Shown in pieces: positions 1 through 8,939 of a stretch of 64,000 nucleotides of DNA (within the stretch, counting starts at the first letter, position 1; each line of letters opens with the position of its first letter). This DNA is from Amblyornis subalaris. Lineage: Eukaryota > Chordata > Aves > Passeriformes > Ptilonorhynchidae. The notes beneath the pieces were generated by a model. It was not told the DNA's origin, made no database searches, and worked only from the letters and a program-made list of their open reading frames with translations. The stretch is taken from positions 3,379,769 through 3,443,768 of the forward strand of contig JACAXG010000064.1 in NCBI GenBank assembly GCA_018881555.1. Reading direction: 5' to 3'. Made by a program: the position numbers and the translations under genes.

Positions 1-60
1 ATGAAAAACCACTATCTGGTATTAAGGTTTGTAAAGCACTCGTACAAACTACCTGGAAGG

Positions 61-208
61 CCTGGAATTTCGGCTGCTGGAAGTTTTCAAAACCAGATAG
101 AATCGCAAATCATCAGTGGAAGTTTTTTGTGTGATGGTTGAGATGATTTGGGGATGGACCAAACGATCTCCTGAAGCCTCTTCCAGCCCTAGATATTCTG
201 TCATTTGG
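61..208 (+). mobile_element. Ancient CR1 LINE 3' end (diverged)
   Basis: The stretch ends with a pattern like old CR1 tails: 'gatggaccaaacgatctcct', then a pyrimidine-rich 'cttccagccct', then 'attctgtcattt'. This matches the order 'gatggactagatgatctc ... cttccaaccct ... attctatgattt' known from CR1. Divergence is high and the 5' boundary is not visible. A chance match cannot be excluded. Confidence 0.45.
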
Positions 209-744
209 ACAATCAATTCCCCTTTGAGTGGGACTGGTTGGATTGATTAAGCCCATAAGAAATTCAAACCCATTCTGTTTTAAAATGAAGATTTTTTTTT
301 TTTTAATGTTGTTTCAGAACCAGGTACATTTGGCCCACCTCCTTCTACCATCACCAAAAGCAGATTCCGAAAGAGCTCAGGGGAGATTCTCATGACCACT
401 CTGCCAGACCACAACTACTTTGAGCTCAAAGATTTCCTGTTGTGGTCCTTGCTGATTCCTTCCTCCAGCTCTCCACCCAAATTTAAGCCCTTAAAAATGC
501 CCATTTATATTTTTCATGTCTGACACCTGCTGCATGAAGAACCTGCTTTGTTTTATTCTAATTCCCATTACCTTCCTTTGAGGACATGAGTCCTTGCACT
601 AGAAGAAACCAAATGGTTGCTCCCACCCTTTGCTTCCTGCCTTTAAGAGGTTATTTATATCAGTCAAGACCAGATAAATGGATAATCTTATCCCAAGGCT
701 GTTTATTTCCTTTAAATACCTTTTGTTAAATCTTTTTTTGGAAA
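209..744. other. Mostly unique DNA with a possible exon
   Basis: No repeat is recognised here. The interval holds a T-run (292-304) followed by an AG and an open frame, described separately as a possible exon at 318-523. The remainder (524-744) is AT-rich with no further open frame of note. Confidence 0.5.
318..523 (+). other. Possible terminal exon (weak candidate)
   Basis: A run of 13 T (292-304) leads into 'aatgttgtttcag', a good match to a vertebrate splice acceptor ending at 317. In the phase starting at 320 the frame stays open for 67 codons to a TGA at 521-523. The peptide begins PGTFGPPPSTITKSRFRKSS and includes TTLPDHNYFELKDF; it has no obvious repeat origin. I do not recognise the protein. 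No upstream exon, polyadenylation signal or conserved domain can be shown from the window. An open stretch of this length arises by chance fairly often, so this is only a candidate. Confidence 0.15.
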
Positions 745-1005
745 TCCAAAAACATTTTATTTCCTGGGTTATTGACAACCTGTTAACCCATTAAAAAAAC
801 CCAGGAATTCTGCAAGGCGCAATTAACCAGAAGTGAAACCTTTCTACCTTCCTTCATCAAAGTTTCAGATAATTTGTCTGGCTCAGATGTCAGGTTTATA
901 AGTTTGCAGTTCCCTGGATCTCTCCTGGATCCTCTCCAGTCTTCACGTACCAGGGACACTTTAAGTGAAACATTGCACATTGTTGTTAATAATTCAGATA
1001 TTTAA
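745..1005 (-). mobile_element. Ancient CR1/L3-type LINE, ORF2 relic
   Basis: Read on the minus strand, a stretch encodes NCKLINLTSEPDKLSETLM. This matches the conserved reverse-transcriptase block of CR1/L3 LINEs, whose usual form is N-Y-R-P-[IV]-[SN]-L-T-S-x-P-x-K-[IL]-x-E. It is preceded by a tryptophan-containing 'EDW' stretch, as in these proteins. The frame is short and decayed, with no full domain left. Its protein-level resemblance but weak DNA identity to the younger CR1s marks it as a very old insertion. Confidence 0.55.
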
Positions 1006-1627
1006 TTTTTTATTTGCTCTAAAACTCTTGGGTAAATATATCCAGCCCTGCTGTTTTGTCTGTGGTTATTCTGTCTTTTTAATCTGAACTTTCATTTTTT
1101 TCAGGGAGGTTCCTTCCTGAATCCTCTCAAAGAGGATCTGGGGTGGTTATCACGTCTGTTTCTTTCATATTTCTTCTTTTTTCCGATAGCAGTCTTTACC
1201 CTCCAGTTCAACCATGCTGGCTCAATTTTTTCTCCAAGAGAAAACCGGCAGCACACCAGTGGCTTGTTTCCTACTCAACACCCTGACAGCACTGTCAACA
1301 CCTGTAAGGATTTAATTCCTTTAACTTCCCCTTTTAACTTTTCCTGAAGAGCTTCTTTCTACCCAGTCCTGCTGCTGGGTTTGGACAGAGCCTTGGTGGA
1401 TGCTCGGCCCCTTTGCTCCCATTGGGATGTTGATGCAAGGTATGTCATGGAATTTGCTGCAGGATGCTGACTTCGTGATGAGATTTTGAACTAGATTTTT
1501 ATAGCAGCCCAGGGGTTATGTGTCTTCTTCTGGGATCAGTCACCAGCTGCTGCTTCAGACTCGGACGTGACCTTTGCTCAGTCTCCGTGGAGGGAACTGG
1601 AATCACCTGGAATGCTGGTTCATGAGA
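1006..1627. other. No recognised feature
   Basis: AT-rich sequence with several T-rich runs. It may hold further decayed parts of the minus-strand LINE at 745-1005, but I cannot align it by eye. I see no coding frame or RNA gene. Confidence 0.4.
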
Positions 1628-2224
1628 AGCTGTATCCTGGGCTGCAGCAAAGGAAGTGTGGCCCACATGTCACCTGAGGGGATTCTGCCCATCTACCCTG
1701 CTCTGGTAAGGCCCTATCTGGACTCCTGCTTTCAGCTCTGGGGACCCTGGAAAAAGGAGGATGTGGACCTGTTGGAGTGAGTCCAGAGCAGGAGGTGAAG
1801 ATGCCCAGAGGACTTGGAGCACCTCTGCTACGCAGAAAAGTTGGGAGAGTTAGGGTTGTTCAGCCTGGAGCAAAGAAGGCTCTGGGGAGACCTTTTAGCA
1901 CCTTCCAGTCCCTAACAGGAGCCTATAGGAAAGACTTTTTAGCAGGGCCTATTATGATAGAACAAGGAGAATTTCTTTTAAACTCAAAGAGGAGAGATTT
2001 AGACTTGGTGTTTGGAAGAAATTCTTTACTGTGAGGGTGGTGAGGCCCTGCACAGATTGCCCAGAGAAGCTGTGGATGCCATATCCCTGCAAGTGTCCAA
2101 GGCCAGGTTGGACAGGGCTTGGAGCAACCTGGTCTATTGGAAGGTGTCCCTGCCCATTTCAGGAGGTTGGAATGAGAAGACCTTCAAGGTCCCTCCCAAC
2201 CCATTCTATGATTTTATGATTCTG
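1628..2224 (+). mobile_element. CR1 LINE, type A, 5'-truncated
   Basis: The copy begins at a 'gctgtatcctgggctgcagc' block. It then shows the 'gacctgttggag' block, 'ttgttcagcctggagcaaag', 'gtgagggtggtgaggccctg' and the 'ggaaggtgtccctgcccat' block. It ends in 'ccattctatgattttatgattctg', the avian CR1 8-bp tail. The order and spacing match a roughly 600-bp 3' fragment. Indels around 1790 and 1920-1990 break the ORF2 frame. Short open frames inside it are relics, not genes. Confidence 0.93.
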
Positions 2225-3772
2225 TTTCCTACCCTTCCCTACGCTTTTTATTTTTGTTTCCCATCAGTCAGTACCTCTGTAAAGGTACACAGGAAGGTCT
2301 GTTGGCCCAAGGGGTCATTGTTCCACCTTGGACTGGAGTTTCAATTCACAGAGATTCTTATTGACGTGTTTTGCTCTCTTCTGCCAGCATATGGCTTATT
2401 TGATATAGTGTCCCTTTGATTTCCCTCCACCAAGTTCTTGACACATGTATTTCCATCTTTCCGTTCAGGCTCAAAAAGGCCATTTCCATCATCTTTATTT
2501 CTGAGGTTTCCAACATTTACATAGTAAAACACCCACTGCCACGCTCGCTCCTGTCTTGACAACCTTTTCAAATGTCAATCTTTTTGTTTTCCATTTTCCG
2601 TCTGATTATTTACTTCCCGTGACCTATTCTTCATTGAGAGGTACCTACGTTTGTGTCTTCATCTTTAGAAATGTCATCCCCAGCCGTATGTTCTTGTGCA
2701 CTGTTTGGCTTCCCTCATTGCCCTCTCTAAAAGCTCCCTTCCAGCCTCCCTGATTTTGAGTGGCAATGCCTCAGGTGAACTCTGTCTCGCGTGTGCTAGC
2801 TTTTGACACTCTACATGTGTCATACGAGCCTGAAATTGTCTTACATTATCTTACACACTCTGCCTCTCCACCAGTCTCCCTGCAAGAGATAAGGAAGCAC
2901 TACAGAGAGCATCACCACAGAGATCCTTCTTCTTGATTTCTTTTCCCCAAGCCTAATTTTTGTCTCCACACACAGGACCTCCCTTACCTGTGTCACTGAT
3001 ACCCATTTGGGCCCCTCATCACTTGCTTTTTCTGATCTTCCATCTACCTCTATGTGTTCCAAAAATAAATGGCATCATCTGATATTTCTTAACACCTTTA
3101 ATAAGTGATAACTGCTTTCCTGATTGAACCTCCAACCATCTTAATTTTTCTGTCCTCTCACAAATGGTCATAATATCTTATTGATGAGGGTTTCTATATG
3201 ATTTCTCTGGAGGAAGTGGGGAAAAAAATATTGCATGATAATGAAACAAGAACCTTTCAATGTGATTTAAACTTTGTAATGACCTGGAAAGGAGACAAAG
3301 TAAGGGAGATTTAAGGATATCCCACTGCAAAGCCCAAGAACATATGCTTTAATTAAATTTAGCAGCCTAAATCAGCTCCTCCCCTCCCATCTGAATGGCT
3401 GGCAGATAGTCTGTGATCAGGAAAATATGCTTTCCTTTGCCCTTATTTATGCTGCTAAATTTCTCCTAAAATTTCTCAGTGTCGTGACTGCATATAGCAA
3501 CAGTGGGAGCAAGAAATCAGACAACAAGATATCACCCAGACCCACACGAAGCACTTTGGCTAACGAGGTGCTTGTAGTACAGGTTGCCAAAATTGATTGG
3601 CTCTCTGGTTGCTTCTAGCACTGGAAATGAGATTCAAAGTAAGAAATTTTAGCAATTAGGTCCTGTTTCATGAAGAAGGTCGGGATGGTTATTCTGCAAA
3701 ACTGTCTGACAAGAAGATTTCTCAGGGTTTTTTAGGCACCTGTGTCCCTAAATGCCAGTGGTTTTCCTATTA
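2225..3772. other. Unique AT-rich DNA
   Basis: No repeat or gene is recognised over about 1.5 kb. Short open frames on both strands (for example 2841-3062 minus and 3427-3618 plus) have no domain, no coding-like context and no supporting splice signals that stand out. Confidence 0.5.
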
Positions 3773-3803
3773 GAATCGTAGTCTGGTTTGGGTTGGAAGG
3801 AAC
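3773..3803 (-). mobile_element. CR1 3' tail, left half, split by an LTR
   Basis: This is the reverse complement of a CR1 3' end: 'agaatcgtagtctggtttgg' followed by 'gttggaaggaac'. It stops abruptly at 3803. The next expected CR1 bases (gggaccttaaagatcatctc) reappear at 4371. The two parts are one CR1 interrupted by the LTR at 3804-4370. Confidence 0.85.
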
Positions 3804-3898
3804 TGTGGCATCCCACCTTTAAGGGAAAGGGAGCACTCAAGATTTGTAGATGCTCCTGGACAAAAGGAACAACAATAATCAGACAAAATTTGCGAAGT

Positions 3899-3904
3899 TT
3901 TATT
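3899..3904 (-). terminator. LTR polyadenylation signal AATAAA
   Basis: AATAAA on the minus strand inside the solo LTR, about 230 bp downstream of its TATA box and about 95 bp before the LTR end. This is where the R region of an avian LTR would carry it. Confidence 0.6.
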
Positions 3905-4129
3905 GGTAAATTACACACTCGGTGTGGAAATTGCTGTAAGTTACTCCCTGACCTCCTGTGTGAGCACTGGCAGTGGGTTCTGGACGAATGGGTAGAGTGG
4001 AAGGGAATAGAGAGAGATGAATTAAAGAGGGGGAGAGAGAAACACAGGAAGGAAGGGAGAAAGAGAAATCACCAGTCCTGGATCCAGCTTTGATCCAACT
4101 GATGGGGTGTCCAGGGTTCTGGGTACCTT

Positions 4130-4135
4130 TTTATA
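4130..4135 (-). promoter_or_regulatory. LTR TATA box
   Basis: TATAAA on the minus strand, continuing as TATAAAAAGGTACCC, within the solo LTR. Its position ahead of the polyadenylation signal supports the minus orientation. Nothing shows whether it is active. Confidence 0.55.
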
Positions 4136-4370
4136 GATAAATTTTCCCCACATTGGAGATAAATTTCTCACTTTCTATGCAAATTTGTTGTCATCTACAG
4201 CCTATTCTTCTAGACCTGTCTGGAAATGGGTTGGAGGCTTCAGGGATCTTGTATGGTCTTGATCCCTCCTACAGTCCATGCCTGATTCTCGACCTCATTC
4301 CTGTGCTTGGGCTGTGTTGTGCTGACCTCCAGGAGCCAGAACAAGGATGTTTGTCCCAGAGGCTTCTACA

Positions 4371-4495
4371 GGGACCTTAAAGATCATCTCATTTCCATGG
4401 GCAGGGACACCTTCCACTAGACCAGGTTACTCAGAGCCCAGAGTGGTCCTCAGAGCCCAGATCCAGCCTGGTCTTTAACACCCCCAGAGACAGAA
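4371..4495 (-). mobile_element. CR1 3' end, right half
   Basis: This continues the CR1 interrupted at 3803: 'gggaccttaaagatcatctc', 'atgggcagggacaccttcca' and 'ctagaccagg', the reverse complement of the type A tail. The body becomes poorly matched after about 4450 and is lost by 4495. It contains a small duplication of 'cagagcccag'. Confidence 0.85.
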
Positions 4496-5774
4496 AATAT
4501 TAAATGTTAGATATCTAAAATTTTCTCCTGTGCATTTCCAGAGGTGCTGCTCTCTCGGCAGAGGTGAACAGTTCCTCCGCAGTATTTCATGAGATTCAGG
4601 ACACTGGCACTTTTCTCCAACACCACAGGGAAGCTCATCTCAAAAGCATGTTCTGGGTGCATGTAATGATCGCCAGTGACACAGTCCTGGCTGTCTGGTA
4701 ATGCAAAATCTGGCCTTTTTGCAATATAATAGAGATTATCTTCCTTGCGTAGGAAGTGGGTGGTTTGGACTCAAGTCTCTCAAGTTGGGAAGTTTCCAAT
4801 CTACCATTCCCATGTCCTAGAAAAATGTGCTAATCATGCAGCTGGGTTAAAGCTGCTTTCTATCCTGCTAGGCAAAGCTGTGCTTTTGTGTGGGAAAAGG
4901 GCCCTAAAGCTCCATAAAGCCAATGGAGGAACAGCCAAAAAAGCAACATGACATTGCAGCTCCTGAAAGAGGGGATCCTAGGCAACCTCTTGGGAGAGAG
5001 CGTCAAAAGGGTGTAAAAATATATGGCAGAGGACCTTTAAGGTTAAACAAAACACTCATGTCTGACGTGATAAAGCAGAGGGAATTTGCTTGAATTTCAC
5101 TAATCCTCATATGGAAGAGCTTTTTTCCTAGAGGGTGTCTGAAGAAATAATAGAGGTTACCTCCCTCGGTGGATGGCCTTTGTGATGGTGTTGAGCCTCA
5201 TCCCTGCTCTTGAATAGATTGCCCAGGGATTGGAAAATTACTTTGCCTTTCTTCTTAAAAATGAGGTTTTACTAACTATTGTAGCGAGCTACAGCTGTAT
5301 GTTTCAGAGGAGAGGTTTCATCACCGATTCTTTTCAGCCTGAGCATCCCCTTTCGTAAAGGAAATAAATGCGGAGTGCAAATAGACCCTGCTCTCATCAG
5401 GACAGCTTTGTTCTTTGTGTTACGTGAGTGGGAGAGATGAGCACAGGTCTGTGAAGAGCTTCTGACTGGAGGGGACACGCAGATCCCTGGCATGTTACAC
5501 CCGGGGCTGTGCTGCTGTGTCTGGGCAGCTTTAGTACCTCATCCCCCAATTTAATAAATTTGCCTGCTTAAAATATCCAGGTTATTCAGCCATTTCAAAG
5601 CTATCATCGATGGCAGACCTCCAGGGAAGAGGCTGGATGGTGCAAAAGAGGCATCCACGAGGTAAACCTTGCTCTGCTTCAAAACTGAGCAGATGTTCCA
5701 GTTTGTGGCCAGAAGGACGCTGCGTTATAGGGAATCCCTGGATCCTGAATTAGTTCAAGTTCCCTTTATCCAGA
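4496..5774. other. Unique DNA
   Basis: No recognised repeat. Open frames of up to 73 codons (5272-5493 minus, 4745-4951 plus) have no recognisable domain. The last 100 bases could be diverged 5' parts of the following CR1. Confidence 0.45.
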
Positions 5775-5845
5775 GCAGCGTGGCCATCTGGTCGAGGGAG
5801 GTCGTTCTCCCTCTCTGCTCTGGTGAGACCCCACCTGGAGCACTC
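5775..5845 (+). mobile_element. CR1 LINE, type A, left segment
   Basis: The 'ggtcgagggaggtcgttctc' and 'ctctggtgagaccccacctg' blocks are the 5' part of commonly retained CR1 fragments. The match stops after 'gagcactc' at 5845, where an LTR begins. The element resumes near 6179 with 'cacaagaaagatgtgg', the next block in the CR1 order. Confidence 0.88.
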
Positions 5846-6084
5846 TGTTGTGGTGGGTTGACCCTGGATGGACACCAAGTGACCACCAAAGCCACTCTGT
5901 CGCTCCCCTTTTTCAACTGGACGGGGGAGAGAAAATATAATGACTCATGGTTTGAGATAAGGACAGGGAGAAAACACCAATTACCATCATGGGAAAACAG
6001 ACTCAACTTGGCAAATATTAATTGAATTTATTGCCCATCAAATCAGAGTAGGATAAGGAGAAATAAAACCTAATCTTAAAAACA
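5846..6084 (-). mobile_element. 3' LTR of an avian ERV, inserted in a CR1
   Basis: Read on the minus strand it runs from TGTTTTTAAGATTAGG to a terminal ACCCACCACAACA, giving TG...CA ends and about 239 bp. An AATAAA lies at 6032-6027. A purine-rich tract directly precedes it on the minus strand (6106-6085), as expected of the polypurine tract next to a 3' LTR. I recognise the terminal block (plus strand TGTTGTGGTGGGTTGACCC) as a common avian LTR end. It is followed by only about 70 bp of internal sequence, so this is the 3' end of a truncated provirus. Confidence 0.8.
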
Positions 6085-6178
6085 TTTTTCCCCTACCCCT
6101 CCCTTCTCAGGGTTAAATTTATTTACTGGTATCTACCTCCTTCCTGCCAGCAATGCAGGAGAACAGGGAATGGGGAAA
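6085..6178 (-). mobile_element. ERV polypurine tract and internal remnant
   Basis: The plus strand at 6085-6106 is almost all pyrimidine, so the minus strand is a polypurine tract abutting the LTR. The following bases (about 6107-6178) match what I know of the non-coding interior just upstream of this LTR family. CR1 sequence returns at about 6179. The exact junction is uncertain and no target duplication is evident. Confidence 0.65.
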
Positions 6179-6651
6179 GTACCTCAGGCACAAGAAAGAT
6201 GTGGGCCTGCTGGACTGTGTTCAGAGGAGGGCCACAAAAATAGTCAGAGGACTGGAGAACATCTACTGTGAACACAGGCTGAGAAAGGTGGAGCTGCTCA
6301 GCCTGGAGAAAAGAAGGCTCTGGGGTGACCTTAGAGCCCCTTCCAGTGCCTAAAGAGGCTCCAAAAAGGCTGGAGAGGGACTTTGAACAAGGGCCTGGAG
6401 TGACAGGATGAGGGGGAATGGCTTCAAACTGACAGAGGACAAGTTTATATTAGACCTTTGGAAGAAATTCTTCCCTGTGAGGGTGGTGAGGCCCTGGCAC
6501 AGGTTGCCCAGAGAAGCTGTGGTTGCCCCATCCCTGGAAGTGTTCAAGGCCAGGTTGGACAGGGCTTGGAGCAACGTGGGATAGTGGAAGGTGTCCCTGC
6601 CCATGGCAAGGGGTTTGGAACCAGAGGATCTTTCAAACCAAACTATTCTAT
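6179..6651 (+). mobile_element. CR1 LINE, type A, right segment
   Basis: The CR1 body resumes with 'cacaagaaagatgtgggcct'. It continues through 'ctgctcagcctggagaaaag', 'gtgagggtggtgaggccctg', 'gcacaggttgcccagagaag' and 'ggaaggtgtccctgcccatg'. It ends at 'ccaaactattctat', one partial tail unit, where the sequence changes to a retroviral-looking end at 6652. The copy is well conserved and therefore fairly young. Confidence 0.93.
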
Positions 6652-6995
6652 TGTCTCTTGCAGTCAGTAAGGAGACATGAGGATAGTCAAGAAAGGACAC
6701 ATTAGTCTTAGTCTTAGGCCAAGTAACAAGCCGGAGTTTTATTCTGCACACTTAAATTTCACCAAGAATTCAAATCCCAATACAACTCATTAAGACAACG
6801 CGTCTCAAAATTTTACACAACGATTGGTGTTGACCTGCTGTTGAATAGCACCTCCACCCTGGATCAGGAGTGGTTTCACTTCAGTACTGGATCAGCTGCA
6901 TTCCAATCCTGGCCCAGAGTTAATGTGAAGTCAATGGAAGAACTTCTACTGAGTCAATAATCCCTGGATCAATTTCTTATGTCAGCTCACAAAGT
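6652..6995 (-). mobile_element. Possible LTR end abutting a CR1 tail
   Basis: The minus strand ends GCAAGAGACA exactly where the CR1 tail stops. An AATAAA lies about 90 bp upstream of that end (6743-6738), followed by ACTCCGGCTTGTTACTTGG. This resembles an R-U5 region. The far boundary is a guess: a TGTGAGCTGACAT on the minus strand near 6995 could be the start. I find no target duplication. Confidence 0.3.
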
Positions 6996-7502
6996 GCTTT
7001 TGAATAATGTATCCTGAAGGCTTTATATAAAATCGAAATTAGTGTTTTCATTTACTTGCATATCATCAGAATGAAACTTTTTTTGGAAATTGTTTTACTT
7101 AGTTATTTATCTGTTTGGAGATTGGAGCTGAAGCCTATTGATCGGCCTGATTAAAGAATGTGAAATCAGAGTGAGGCTGGCACTCTAATTTTAATGAGTT
7201 AGTGTACTCCTTTTATTTTTCTCAGGCAGATTTGATAAAATGAGATACAAATCTACACACCTGCAGGCCATTGAGATAATACAGTGCTGGAGTGGAGAAA
7301 TGGAGAGAGGATACCTGAATTCATCAGCATGATAAATGCAAAAAGGGAGAATGATTAACTCTGGAAAATGTTTTCTATAGTCCACTAGCTTAAGATATTA
7401 ATGAATTGGTGCTTGGATGAGCCAGACCTCTTAATCTTAAAGTGATATAATTTCAAACACAACTGAATTAAATGTGGGCCACTTCATCCATTTATTGGGA
7501 GT
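6996..7502. other. Unique AT-rich DNA
   Basis: I see no recognised repeat, RNA or coding region. A short open frame at 7191-7385 (minus) has no features. Confidence 0.45.
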
Positions 7503-7630
7503 ATAGAATATCATAGAATCGTAAAATATCCTGAGTTGAAAGGGACCCACAAGGACCATCAAGTCCAACTCCTGGCCCTGCACAGGACAACGGCAAGAAT
7601 CCCACCCTGTGTCCAAAGGCGTTTAAATGC
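7503..7630 (-). mobile_element. CR1 3' end, type D
   Basis: The start 'atagaatatcatagaatc' is the reversed 8-bp tail. It is followed by 'agggacccacaaggaccatc', 'aagtccaactcctggccctg' and 'cacaggacaa'. This tail is distinct from type A. About 125 bp are retained. Confidence 0.9.
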
Positions 7631-8043
7631 CCCTGATTTCGTGTTCTGATGTGTGTTGTGCTCTGATCTCAGTGTGGGCTGCCATCAGAAGTACAGCTGG
7701 TCCTGCTCCTTCCGCTTCCCAGCTGGCCCTGGCTGCACATTCCTGGGCCTTCCCACGTTTGACTGAGCAGTTGTGTGGGTGGGGGTGGCAGAAAGAATGG
7801 GAATCACTTCTAGAGCAGCCTGAGGCTGGACCAAGTCGGTGTGACATGAAACCTGAACTCTGAATGGCATCATAGCCCCATGTGCTTATGGAAAATTCAG
7901 GAATTGGAAAATCCTATATGGTACACTGGTAATTTATTTCAGGAGCAATAAAAAGTGACACATTCATAAGTAAAAGCAGTGATTGCTTTCTCTTTGTTTT
8001 CAAGGTGGTTCCTACTACTGAAATAATTAATTGGCTATGAAGG
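7631..8043. other. Unique DNA
   Basis: I see nothing beyond overlapping short open frames on both strands around 7623-7873. Their overlap in three frames is typical of GC-rich non-coding sequence. Confidence 0.4.
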
Positions 8044-8280
8044 TGGTGAAGGGTCTGGAGGCGAAGCCGTCTGAGGAGTGGCTGAGGTCACTTGGCCTGT
8101 TCAGCCTGGAGGAGACAGAAGGGAGACCTCGTTGGGGTCTGCACCTTCCACACGAGGGGCAGAGGAGGGACAGGCACTGATCTCTTCTCTGGTGACAGTG
8201 ACAGGGCCCAAGGGAATGGCTTGAAGTTGTGTCAGGGAAGGTTTAGGTTGGATATCAAGAAAAGGTTCTGTGATTCTATT
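8044..8280 (+). mobile_element. CR1 LINE, type B, internally deleted
   Basis: The blocks 'ttcagcctggaggagacaga', 'tggcttgaagttgtgtcagg' and 'tttaggttggatatcaagaa' are in CR1 order. The frame still reads [19 protein letters not shown], the C-terminal signature of CR1 ORF2. After 'aagaaaaggttc' the copy jumps to the tail 'tgtgattctat', so about 200 bp of the 3' end are deleted. Confidence 0.85.
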
Positions 8281-8939
8281 TTAAACATTTGCATAGGACT
8301 TTAGTGAAATATAAGCAGTAATATAACGAGAGAGGATGAAGATGTGTCCTTTAGGCAACAATTTCAAGGTTCGGGAAATCTGTCTCCGGGTAAGTGAAAA
8401 AAAAACCATCACCAGGGGTGTTTTGCAACCTGTGTTTTGCAAAGATGAGGTTCATTAGGCTCCTCAAAAGAGGAACTGCTCCGACTGAAATCACCTTAAT
8501 AGAGAAGTGGGTTTAAACAGAGGCCTCTAAGCAAAGAGCAAAAAGCTCAGAAGAGGGAACTGCATTTTAGAGCTCAGAAATGCAGGGATAGCACAGGCAT
8601 TCCTAAAAGTTAATTCAGATTAATCCCCACAAGGAAAATTTAAATACAGAACAAGGATTCTTCAGTACTTAAACAGGAAAACAGAAAGAAAACAAGGAAT
8701 GAGAAATACAGGGCAGACATTGAAGATAATGGAAATATGACCCTGCAGTTTAAGGTCTACTTCAGCTTGGTTTTCTGTAAGGACTCTGCTGTAGAACCTG
8801 CTAAGGAAAGACAAGATGATTAATGGGAAAAGGACTGTGGACATGGAAATTTCTATTACCAAAGTGGAAACAAAACTCTCTAAACTAGTTTCATTTGGCC
8901 AGGGAGAAGGGAGGAGATACAGAGCTGGATAATCAGCAT
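8281..8939. other. Unique AT-rich DNA
   Basis: No recognised feature. The end grades into the old LINE that follows. Confidence 0.4.

Larger units (their letters stand above)
3804..4370 (-). mobile_element. Solo LTR of an endogenous retrovirus, inserted in a CR1
   Basis: The 567-bp element lies between the two halves of a CR1 tail. Read on the minus strand it starts TGTAGAAGCC and ends GATGCCACA, so it has the TG...CA ends of LTRs. It contains a TATA box (4130-4135) and, about 230 bp downstream, an AATAAA signal (3904-3899), in the right order for U3-R-U5. The flanks are GGAAC (3799-3803) and GGGAC (4371-4375). This is a 5-bp target duplication with one difference, and GGGAC is the CR1 consensus. 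A 5-bp duplication fits an ERVL-type integrase. There is no internal sequence, so it is a solo LTR left by LTR-LTR recombination. Confidence 0.88.
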
